Made by a program: the position numbers and the translations under genes
Shown here: positions 24,790 through 36,200 of the stretch, one piece after another
Layout: the number at the start of each line of letters is the position of its first letter
Position numbering within the stretch: position 1 is the first letter of the stretch
Assembly (NCBI GenBank): GCA_020086605.1
Contig: JACBWW010000017.1
Location: 4,442,504 to 4,506,503 of the forward strand
Source of the DNA: Lanius collurio
Taxonomy: Eukaryota > Chordata > Aves > Passeriformes > Laniidae
Length of the DNA stretch: 64,000 bases
Direction of reading: 5' to 3'
The notes under the pieces: model-generated
Told to the model about the DNA's origin: nothing
The model's database searches: none
The model's input: the letters and a program-made list of their open reading frames with translations, nothing else

Positions 24790-27700
24790 GTAAAAAATGT
24801 CTTTATCCCATTAATTGAAAAATGTCCATGTAAAAGTATTCTCAGAGCAATGTAACAGAGGTACACATACAAGTAAATTATTTTGCCCTAGATCAGAGTT
24901 TTAATGGTTGATATAGTTCTATGCAAACTAGATAAAATAGAATTATATGAAGTCACCATTCCAAACATTACTTAATAGGCCTTAAAATCTACTTTATGCA
25001 TATCAAAACACAGGTTTGAGTAAATACCAAGCACATTGGTCAGTGTCTAATAGTTTTACAGCAATTCGTTCTAGAGTCTGTCATTAAACCTCCTTATTTT
25101 TTTTTTTTTTTAATCAGTGGTCTAGACAACCACCACAAAGTCATAACTGCAGAAATTTGCAAAGAACGCGAGGTTCAGTAAATAGCAAAGAGTTCAGTGA
25201 TACAGAGTTGTCTGGGTAAGTTAGGGTAAGGGGCATGAGAAAACAGTATTTTTCAATAAAGCCAAGTTATCAAGCCATTCAGTCTTGGCCTGAAAAATTC
25301 TAATTATACTTAGCTAGAACTTCATAAACAATTCCATTATGGACATAGGTACTAATTAGTTGAATGAATTCACAATGTCAGGATCAACATGGCTCATAGT
25401 GACCTTCAGTGAATGAACCTGAATTTCAGATTTGAGAAATTGGGTAACCTCCCAATGACACCAAGAAATTCTAAGATCGAGGTTGGATATTTTAATGAAA
25501 CAAATTACTGAACTAAACGGAAATTAATACAATATTCAGGAAGTCAGACTGGTTTTCGATATTGTGTGAAATTTCATTAATTTCACAATGGAAGAGACAA
25601 CTCTGATTACAGAAGACTGAAAATATATCTGAAAATAGGCATATGAGTGGCAAACTGTAAGGATCAGGTGGTGAGGTACTGCTGTTGTGGAATTTATGTA
25701 TGAGTGAGTGGATTTCTTAGGGCAAGTATAGGGCTTCAGTGGTTAGCAGCACACTTATCTGCAGTTTTAATCCCCACAAGTATGGAAGGTTCAGAAGAAA
25801 AAGCATAAAAAGCAATAAAAAGAATCAGGATAATTGGATGAGAGATGATGCTTAGTCTACAAACCCAGTCACTCTGAGACTCTTTGTTTATTGTTTTGCA
25901 GCACTTGAGAATGCATGTGGGCTTTAGCAGTACATGATTCCTGCCCTGGAGGTTTCCAATGTGACATAACAAAGATAAAGGGTGGAGAAATACTGCTAAA
26001 GCCACTGCAAACAGAGCATAGAGGAATATTTAAATACTCTCAATTCTGAACTGCTGTGTAACTCACAAGAAGAATTAAGGACCAGGAGGGAAAATGGTGT
26101 ATGCTTTACAAGGCTGTCAAATTCTTAATTTTTTTAGAAGATGAGATATTACTGTGTTTTTTTCAAAACATAAATATAAAATGCTGATCTTTTAGTCTGG
26201 ATGTTTGGTACTTTTTAGTCAACTTTATGCACAAGAAACAGATGTTTGAGACTAAACTGGTTATGTGGTGGTCAAACAGACATTTAAGATGTTTTCTTAG
26301 GGATCACTAACTGCCCTTGCTGCAGTCCATAGCATTACATAATTTTATGTCAAATTATCTGCTTTGCTCTTAAAGCTTTATAGGTTGTTCTGTCTGTCCA
26401 AAGAGTGTTCCAGAACCTCAGTTCTAAGATGGCTGAAAACCTTGTAAAATTCATCACTGGTTTCTCTGTGCCAACAGAGTCATTGAGCTTTTGAAGCCTG
26501 TGTATTTTTCTTCTGCTTTCAACAAATGGTATCAATTATTACCCGTATTGGTCATGCTTTTTGGCTGACATTAATGAAGCTGCCTAACATATTAGCACAG
26601 CTCTTTAGCTGTATATATATAAATGGACTTCACCTTTTATTACGTTTTTGCTTTGTCTTTTAATACCACTGTATTCATGTGAGCCCATGTGTTATTTTGA
26701 TGTGTGTTCTCATTATTCAGTCTTAAATCCCTGCTGAAGGCCTACCTCTCCATTTGTCATGAACTTGACTTTTAGTCTGTCACTGTGGAATTCTGTAAGA
26801 TGTTGCCCATGAAGTCCATACTGAACAGCTCTTCATCTAAAATGCTATGATTAAAGCAATGCAAAGACCAAAATTACTCTTTTTTTTCTGATGGTATTTA
26901 AACCAAACAAATATATGAAGTTTCAATAAACTATCCAAAGGTTACATTTTAGTTAAGTGTTCATAACTTGCATGTCAGGGTACTGTAAAATAGGGACAGG
27001 TAATATAGGTATTAATGTGATATTCTAACCACTGCTTCTAATTATGATGGACTTGCATATTTAAGAACACATAAGTACATTAATTACATACCATCTAAGC
27101 TCTTTTGGAATGGAGCAAAAGTGACACAAGCATTAAATAATCTTCCACTATTGCCAGTCATATTTACCCTGTGCCACTGGCATGAAGGTGTGGGTGTCAA
27201 TGTAAGGCTCTGATGTTCAGCAACAACATGACACCCAGCATTAAGTTGGAATAAATATTAGGCCTTTCTACTTCACTTACAAATGGTATAAATATAAGTG
27301 ACAGCTTCTGCACAGTATTGTAAATGACCAGCCCAGGAACTTCAAGGTAGCCTACAATGAGAAACACACAAAGTTATTGCTGAGTATTCCAACAGCTTGT
27401 TTTTATCTGCAGTGTCAGAAAATAGTTCAACCAGCATTTGCTGGTGGGTTAATTGTAGATGAAAATAAGGTTCTTGTCTTTCAAAAGATAACACCAAATT
27501 GGTAACCAGGACTGAGCAGTGTTTCAGTTTAAAATATATTAATTTTACATAAATATTTACATCTCTGCATCATCATTTAGTTTAACCTGTATGCCCATTT
27601 ATAGGAGGACTATTGTTCTCTTTAGTCTGCTCATAATGGGCCAATTCAAGCTGCCCTGAGCCAGGCAATGTGTTGGGGTACTCCTTAAAACCTACTTCTT

Positions 27701-30387
27701 GAATTCACCAGTGCTGAATTTCATGTGAAATCACACTGCTCATCCATCTCCATCTGTTAAATCTTCACAAACTTAAGTCTTTATTAACCCAATTAGTTTG
27801 TCTCCTGCATGTTTTGCCAAGCTAATGGAACATTGATCTACTGATATGTTTAACGTCTGCCAACACTAATTCTAGTAGCAAAATTCTCATTAACTTTATT
27901 CCATGTAAAATGTCTGTTCCTGCTCTCCCTTTCAGGCTGTTCTCATCCTGTGACAGTATCTTTTTACTAATCCGCCTTTCAAAGTTGTTCTGACATTAAT
28001 GGATGATGCTAGTCCTGATCACTCAGTTTCTTCTGTGACCTACTGTCAGGGTGTCAGAGGCCTCTTGAAAACGTTGCTGGCCCCCCTTCCTCCTTTGCTG
28101 AGTCATGGTTTGTCCTCTCTGATCCAGAGAAATGAATTTCCCCTCTTATCTTACTGTAACAGCCTGGTTGCTAATTCAATGAAACCCTACATTTATAGAT
28201 GTTGCTATAAATGGCTCCTGTTTTGCACCCATTCTTCTTGTGGGCAGCCTCTTGGATAATCAAGAAGGCACAGAAATCCCCAGCTCTCTTGAGGTTTTCT
28301 TACAGTCCAAGTTGTTACTGTTTTCAGAGTAACTCAAGTGTCTTGGTCAAACTACAAGGCAGCTGTGTATCTCTCCAGCAACACTGAACAAACTTTGAGG
28401 GGTGCTTGGCTGTCTTACTATTAACATTCATTAACCACCACCACAAAAACCTCTGAGAATGATTTTTGTCATTCAACTTAGAAATTTTACTTAAATAAGT
28501 TTTCTTAGTTCTGCCAATAAAAAAACCTCATCCAGTGTTATTCTCCAGCACACAGATATTCTGTTAGAATGTCTTCAAATGAAAAAAAGTGAGGCATTTA
28601 TTTCCTAGAATAATTTTTGAATCAAACAGGTCATATATTGCTGTAAAGGCAGGTGAAACAGTCTGTATTGCCTTTTGAGCCCACTCAGTCACTGGTCTGG
28701 ATTCAGAAATGCCAGTCAGGGTGGCAGAAGTTTTGTGCCACAGCCAGTGGCAAAAGATACACTTTGTTCCTTAAGAAGAACTGCCTTACGCAATTGTTCT
28801 AAAATATTTCAAGAGACAAAATATGAGGGAATGACCTACCCAGCACATTTAGGAGGAGTTCTTCCAAGCTGGTATCTCACCCTGCCAGGGTGTGGTTATG
28901 TCTCTGGCACGGGCTGTGTGACAGCAGAGCCACTGGCTGCAAGTGTCAAGAGTTGGACACTGTGACCTCTGGACAGGAAGAGAAAATAAAAACTTATGTC
29001 CCAGGAAGTGTAGTCATCTTTGCTCTCAGAAGTGAGGGAGCCATTCAGAACAGCTTAGTAAGGGTTTGGGAGGCAATCAAGATTTTTAATAAATTTCAAG
29101 GTATCAGAAATTCATAGAAATGGTATTTCTGAGTGTCACTGAAATGGACAGACTTGTCATATCAGGTGTAAATTGCTTTTAACACTTGCAAAGGGTGAAG
29201 AGCTTGGTTTCTTACCTACCATCCTCCTCCCCTCATCCCAAGCTTGACATTATAGGCACTTGTGAATGAGGACATCCTCTGGAAGTTGAGCAGTGACTTG
29301 AAAAACCCTGTTAACTCAGGCAGGCATGAACATGTTTAAGGAAAGTTGCAGTTAATTCTCTGCTCTCGCATCCCCCTATGGAAAGCTGTAACGCCATTTG
29401 CACTTGCCAAGGCTGTGGAAATCTCTCACCTTCCTACAATTACAGTTGTGTGATTGTCCATACTGTGTGTATTTACCCTTCTGCCTAAAATCCAGAATGT
29501 CATAAATAAATAATCCAGTTCCCCAAATTAGAAATTTATAATGAGCAGCTTTTAAATTAAATTTTTTTAGAGTCTTGCTCTGATGCAAGAAATCAGAAGA
29601 CTTTGATAAGGCTTTAGAGTATCTTGCATTCACATCCAACAAAAGAACTGGTTTCCTAATGAAGCGTAATGCTATTTTTAATTAAGATTTTAAATTTTTA
29701 TGATATGTATTTTATGACCCACATGGATGAGGTAATTAGGCTGAATCCTTTTATGAACAGAGATCCTTTGCTTCAGACAGAGGCATTGCCTAGAGTTGAA
29801 GGAATCCCTGAGTCTCCCTAGTCAAAAGAGGGAGTTTCACATTATTATCACCACAGTAGAAATAAGTGCTAAATAAACTTAGTTGTGTTCTCTTCACTAG
29901 TCACAGATTCCTGTGGGAATCTTGTGACATGCAGCATGTGACATCTATGTGACATGACCTCTAATATGTCAGATTTTTTTTTGTTTTGTCCTCTACTTTG
30001 TTATTTCTTAATTGTGTGTGCATAGTGTAGATGGTTTCTTAGCCACTTTTGTGGAGCAGCTTCCTCTTCTGCCTTCATCTGCCTGTAATGATACAGATGA
30101 AATCCGGTTGTCAACCTTTTATTGACAGAAGTCTTCTAGATGCTGCTGGCATCTAGTTTTTGCTTTTGCTCACAGTTGATTAACTTCACTTTACAGGCCT
30201 TTCTTGAAAATTCAAGTATCTCTTGGTAGATGCTAAGCAGGATTTGAATGGTTTTTATTAATATCAAACTCTCTAAAATGCATTTTTCAGTTTATGGAAT
30301 AGTGAGTGTTGGTTCAGAAAACACTGAAAACTGACACTGGGCTATAAATGCTCTTACCTGACAACATGCTGCTTTGTTTTTGAACAG
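24790..30387 (+). other. XRCC2: XRCC2 intron 2
   Basis: A 5.6-kb GT-AG intron in phase 1, ending in TTTGTTTTTGAACAG. It is AT-rich, with a T15 run at 25097-25111. No CR1 copy is clear enough to call. The open frames inside (for example near 28.0-28.3 and 28.7-29.1 kb) show no family resemblance and lack a consistent splice context. Confidence 0.9.
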
Positions 30388-31103
30388 GAGATGTTATTGA
30401 ATTCCATGGCCCAGAAGGGACAGGAAAAACAGAAATGCTTTATCACCTAATAGCTCGCTGCATCATTCCCAAAGCAGAAGGAGGACTGGAAGTAGAAGTC
30501 ATGTTTGTTGACACGGATTACCATTTCGATATGCTGCGGCTGGTCACTGTTCTTGAGAACAGACTGGCACAAGGGACAGAAGAAACTATAAAGCAATGCC
30601 TGGGAAGGCTTTTCCTTGTGAGCTGCAATAGTAGCACTCAGTTACTCCTCACTCTCTACTCTCTAGAAAACCTGTTCTGTGCTCACCCCTCGCTCTGTGT
30701 TTTGCTCTTAGACAGTTTATCAGCTTTTTATTGGATAGACAGAAGCAATGGAGGGGAGAGTCTTACCTTGCAGGAGATGAGCCTGAAAAAATGTGCTAAC
30801 TTCCTTGCAAAGCTTGTGACACAGCACCACTTGATCCTCTTTGCAACAACACAGACACTAATGCAGAAATCTGCAAACTCTGCAGAAAGCTTTTTACCTT
30901 TAAAAATTTCACATGAAACTGATATAGACTACAGACCGTATCTCTGTAAATCATGGCAGCAAATGGTAACCCACAGGATATTTTTCTCTAAGCAGTGTAA
31001 TTCTGGCAACAGCAAAGGTTTTAGTGTAGTTTCTTGCCACCTCAAAAGAAACCAGATAGTAAAACGTTCATTTAGTGTTGCAGAGTGTGGAGTTCAGTTT
31101 TAA
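30388..31103 (+). CDS. XRCC2: XRCC2 exon 3, ATPase core and C-terminus (codons 41-278, stop)
   Basis: XRCC2 is a RAD51 paralog. It binds RAD51D within the nuclear BCDX2 complex (RAD51B-RAD51C-RAD51D-XRCC2), which supports RAD51 filament formation in homologous recombination repair and at stalled forks. The exon begins by completing Gly41. It then carries Walker A GPEGTGKT (residues 48-55, Lys54), [13 protein letters not shown] (about 80-92), Walker [15 protein letters not shown] (145-158) and LILFATTQT (about 189-197). [14 protein letters not shown] (219-232) and FFSKQ (239-243) follow in the C-terminal part. The frame is intact to TAA at 31101-31103. The full protein is 278 residues against 280 in human: one residue fewer around 207-218, and no terminal Cys. 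As in mammals, one large last exon holds most of the protein. Identification is secure; regulation beyond the CpG-island promoter is not visible. Confidence 0.99.
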
Positions 31104-33200
31104 CATCAGTTTATTTGGTAAACATTTAGCAAATCCTGGTGATTAAGACCTGATTAGGTCTAAGTAGCTTTTAGTAACTTTTCAACTAGCTGTTTTTTGC
31201 TGGGTGATTAATAATTGTTGTCACCATTTTCTTAAAATTCAGTGAAGGGCAGGGAATGGTAAAAGTTTTGAATTACTCCAGCAGTTCAGTCCAAACTATA
31301 GAGGAATGTTGACATTACTTGTTTGTGCTTAATCAAGAAAATGGTAACTAAAGACACTTTAAATTTACGGTATCCTTCAGCAATCTAACCTCTGTGGCCA
31401 AGTGCCTGTTGGAATTTCTGAGTCTTGCTGCTTTACACTCCTCCTCTTCCACACTCCAGAAGTAGGAGTCTGCTTGTCTGTGGCAGAGGTTGCAAAAAGG
31501 CCAGAGTTCACTCTTTATAAACATTGGCCTTGGTTTATTCCCTGTCACCTTGGGCATAAGAAATGTAGTCACGATTTTGCCTGAAGAAGAGGATTCATTT
31601 TCACAGCCTATTAAATAGTGGTGTTCCTGACTGTGCTTCTTCTCCAGGCTCTCAGCCTCTCCATTTATGTTAGCCAGTGCTCAGAGGAGCAGGGATTGCA
31701 GGTGTTCTGACCCTTAAAAACAGCTGGCATTGAAGAATCTTCAGCTGCTAAAGAAATACAGGCCTGATTTTGATGACTGAAGGAAAAGTAAAAACCCAGC
31801 GCAGGATATGTGTGAGTTTGTGCTGCATGCAACAAACAGTTTAGTTTTTGAAAATAATTCAGTGCCAGTTAGAGGTTGTTTTGGGAGTGGAGGTTGTTTT
31901 TTTTGTTGCTTGGAGTTTTTCTTAATGATGCACAGACTTTTTTTTCTCTGCTGTCCCTCATTATTCCTTTCCACTTCTTTCCCTTCCTCAGTCTCTCTAA
32001 GAAGTCGAGGAATGCCATGCCTCTGGTCTTTACCAATATGTATTTGCCACATGTAGAACATTTGTGTGCAGGATTTGGCATGCAACATGTTGCAATTCTG
32101 GCAAAGAAGATTCAGAACTTATGAGAAATGCCCTACAGTTCTGGCAAAGAACACCACATTATTTATGAACCTAGAGTGCCCTTTGAAAGCTTCAAAGTGC
32201 TTTACAAGAAAGAAAATTGCACACAGTACATTATTTAATACAAAAACTTACATTAGCTTACAAATTCAAATTACTCAAACAAGGGGGAAATATTTCTCAC
32301 AGCGATGTTTGTTCAGTCATGTTGCACAGCACGTTTTATAGTTTAGATTGAAGAGATTATTAACAAAAATGCATATTAAGAAGAAGTATCTAGCTCAGTA
32401 TCTTTTTGAGGAAGATGCCTAAAAACCACTGTTGTGAGACACTTTCCTTTGAATTTCCTGACTTCTGAAGCAGCTTTTTCAAGCTGAATGTATGTCTGGA
32501 ATTACAGCTGTGTGTAGTTCAGTTACCCTCTTGGGTTCCACCATGTCTGTTCACAATGAGTTCTGTTTAATTATTCTTTCTATGGGAAAACTTCCTTTTT
32601 TCCCGTTTCTCATTTTAAACCTTCCATCTCATTGCTTCTTTGTGCCATCAGTTCTTTGACACATGAGTGAACTTTGCCTTTTCGACATCTCCCAAGAGCT
32701 GATGATTTTATAGAATGTAATTTCATTTGTGCCTTTTAATCCATCATCACCAGTATGTATTTTATTTCAAAACCTGCATAAGTACACAAATCCATGAAAA
32801 AACGTACAACCATTTAGCCTAATGGACCCAAGTTAGATGGTTTACCATGAGTAGACACTTCCACTACAAATAATAATAAAGGGCATTATTGATTTTTTTT
32901 GTAAAAAAGAATGGGAAAATTCAAGTAGAACTAGAGAACTTTAAAATCTGAAAATTCTAGTACTATGTAATTTCTACTAGAAAAAAAAAACCAACCCCAC
33001 TTTCCATTGGAGAATAAATCTCCACTGATGATTTACTTCTTCATAAAATTTTACTTGCTAAAGAATATGCTTGAGAAAAAAAACAATAGATATGTTCTGG
33101 CATTCCCATCTGGAAAAAAAGCTTTTATATTATTCACAATGTAGTTTGAATTTTGCATTGTGCTATTAAAGAAATGCCTAAACTAAAATGAAGCCAAAGT
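31104..33200 (+). other. XRCC2: Probable XRCC2 3' UTR
   Basis: The sequence after the stop is AT-rich with no coding frame I recognise. By comparison with the roughly 2-kb 3' UTR of the human mRNA, it should end near 33 kb. AATAAA occurs at 32875-32880 and 33013-33018, and ATTAAA at 31610-31615 and 33165-33170. The 3' boundary is an estimate. Confidence 0.5.
32875..32880 (+). terminator. XRCC2: Candidate XRCC2 polyadenylation signal
   Basis: First canonical AATAAA after the stop codon, about 1.8 kb downstream. A T/G-rich stretch (GATTTTTTTTGT) follows within about 25 nt, as expected of a downstream element. Other hexamers follow at 33013 and 33165, so the choice is tentative. Confidence 0.35.
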
Positions 33201-36200
33201 TCTAGTTGATCAAAAAGAGCACCTCAGGAAATTTTGAAATTTCCCAGTTTTATTTTTACTTTGAATGCAGACAGATTTTTTTAATTCTCTGGTAATTGTA
33301 ATATTCATGCTCTGCACATTTGTTTTAGCTGTATAGCAAGCCTGGATTTCTGAAGTGCTGAGCATCTGCATATCCCTGTAATACTGCAGGAAGGATAGGC
33401 AATACATAATCTGGGAGTGCACTGACCTCATCCTCTGGCAGAATTATGCCATTTGGAAAAATGAACCTTTAGGATACAAGTCTCAGAAAGATGCACTGAT
33501 GAAGAAGCTGGGAAGCAGCAATTTTGTTTGTGCCTTAATGCTCTGTGAGTATTAAAAATGGTGTTTGCCATTTCTTCAGAGGAGAATTCTTGCAAAGTTT
33601 TGTACCAACTGTAGTTAGTGGAGACTGCAGTTGATCCTTGTGAGCCAGGAACAGTGTATGAAATGTAGCATTTTACCTGGAATACCCTGTTTAATGCAGA
33701 TTCTCCTCTTTCACCTAGACCTGAGGTACCGCCCCGTCTCCAGCCCACTGTCTCACCTGGGGTGCCCTGAGCTGCTGCAGCTCAGTCTCTGAGGCAGGAA
33801 GCACATTTCGGGTTTGTAGGTCTCTGCTAAATCAGCCCTGCAGAACAGCATGGAATGCATGTTTTCCTGAACTCTGATTTAGCCAGGTATTTCTTAGAAA
33901 TGAAAATCCTTTCATGTCAGTGCCATTGTTCTTCAGCTCAGGGTGGTATTATTAAGGCTTTTGTAGGCACAGGAACTTTTTACATTCCTTAGAATTTTTG
34001 TTTGTTGCTTCATATGCAACATGGAATTAAAGCAGCAAGCTTGAAAAGGAACTAGTTCACCCTTTCCCCCATCCTTTCCATAACGAGAGAGCTTCTTAGC
34101 AAAATCAAATTAAGGTATTCTGTAGATTTTATATTTATTTTCAACTAAACTAACATTTCTATAGACACATGGAAAGAAAATGTTGAGTTTTATATTCAGT
34201 TAAAAGTTCTTTGTATTCTTAGACTTTTTACAGAGCAAATAAAATACAAATAAGAGTGCTTGGTTTAAGTTTGTATTTGCACATAAAATTCAAGTTTCCT
34301 CTTTCTTACATAACTAATCTCAGAAAACTTAATTTTCCCTGGAGTTTGGAAATGGCAGAAGATAAATGTTCTCTTGTGGAAACATACCTGCAGTTGTATT
34401 TTTGCTGGAGAGTAATGGGCAGAAGAAGAAGAAATACCACTTTGATGGCAGTTGTATTGCAGTTTGGACTGTGTCTGAAGAGGAACATGACTTTTTACTT
34501 TTCTATGGATGCTCTAATAAAATGTCTCTTGAACCTCTTTATTAAACTGTACATTTGATACGCAGATACCACACTGGGGCAATGGGCAATGTAATTTTGC
34601 CATCACCAAGGCTAAACTTAACACTCGCCTTAGGTGAAAGCTGTGCTACAGCACTGAGCTCCAGCTGGTGTAGGAAGTTGCAGTGAATTCTCACCTGTGT
34701 AAAAGCTGCAGACAAGTGCAAGGTGTCCAACAATTACAGAGTAACACAGGACCCATGTGTTCCAGGAAAGGGGAAACACTGGAAGCGCTTGGAAGACTTC
34801 GGCAATGGAAAAAATTATCAGACAGGGAAAGGAGCATCAGTGTAATGCATGTGCATGATCTGGATGGAGAGCTGATGCCCTGCAGCAGTCTCTGAAATCA
34901 AAGGTCTGGCCATCCCTCTGTGTGAGAGAAGACAACAGAGTGGCACTGGGCTATGAGTAACGTGGAATGAGACAAAAGGGCCCATGAACTGTTCGCTGAT
35001 GTGTCCAGTATGGTAATGCTTTCAAAGAGAAAGCTGACTAGAGATGACCTGCAGGTTGTTCCCACCTGGCAGTGTGGACTCCACTGTGTAAATGCTTTAT
35101 AGCTTATTTATAATGAAAATATAAAGCCCTGCTTCTCTGAAGGAATTAAATGTAAAAACAGACTTCCTCTTTTATGTTGGGGTTTTTTTCCCTCTAGCTC
35201 TAGGCACCTTCCCAACAGTCAGCACTTAGCTCCAGAGCACTCTTGCAGCTTTCTGTGGCAGGACCAAGCTTCACTGAAAGTGAGTAGTTTTCTCCTTTGC
35301 TGAGAGTTTATGTACACTCTTTATTACCAGCACAGACTGGGCTACCCAGATAGGGAAGCTTGAACCCGTGTGACACGTTAGTGTAGCTGGTAAATAGCTG
35401 TGGAGGCTTCATTCTGTTGGCAGTCAGGAGTAATGTCACATTAGAGTAGATGATTTTGAAGAAACAGGGCTGTGACTTCCTTTGGGAAAAGTCTGGCACT
35501 CTTCCCTGTGCTTTCCCACCCTGCTTTGCATCCTGCCCCAGCCAGCTGGTCGTTGTACCTGTGTGGGCCTCAGTGCCCCAGGATAGCGGTGACAAGGTGT
35601 CACTGCCTTGCCAAATGCTGGTGAACAGCCATGTTTGAATCTTGGCACTCTCATTCTGCAGGAGCTGGCACAACCACTAGAGTTAATTTAAACCTTTTGC
35701 CAGGCTTTTTTCTCATACATCTTGCTGGGCCTGTGCTAAAGACCTCCTAGCCATGGGGGAGATAGGAAAGAGAAGAAATCTTGGGGTCTGAGTATAAGAG
35801 GGACAAGATTTTAGGCCATTGCTCCAAAAAGAGGCCAAGCAAGGCTGTGAGGTTCCTGCAGTGGCAGACAGAAGTCAAGGTCTCAAAGGTAGCTTGGCAA
35901 AGGTCAAGGAACCGACTCTCCATCTCCTGTGATGGGATGAATAGAAATTTTGACTTAAGAGTATCTGTACACTCTCACCCTGCTGATAGAGAAGACCATG
36001 CTGTGGTGGGCAGTGCTGTCTCTGAGGCACATCTTAGACTCCCATCACTGACAGTTCTGTCTCCATCCCACTATTTCTATGAGGAGGGAAGTGAGAGGGG
36101 AAGGGATTGAGAAGAGGGGAGGCTGTTTGAGGGAAATTCCTCAAGGCTTTGCTAAAGAATGGGAAACAGGAGAGCCATTTGGTCATCAAAAGTTGGCAGG

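Noticed and set aside
35035..35085. CR1-tail-like words such as 'CTAGAGATGACCTGCAGG'
   Set aside because: The match is too short and the expected terminal repeat is absent.
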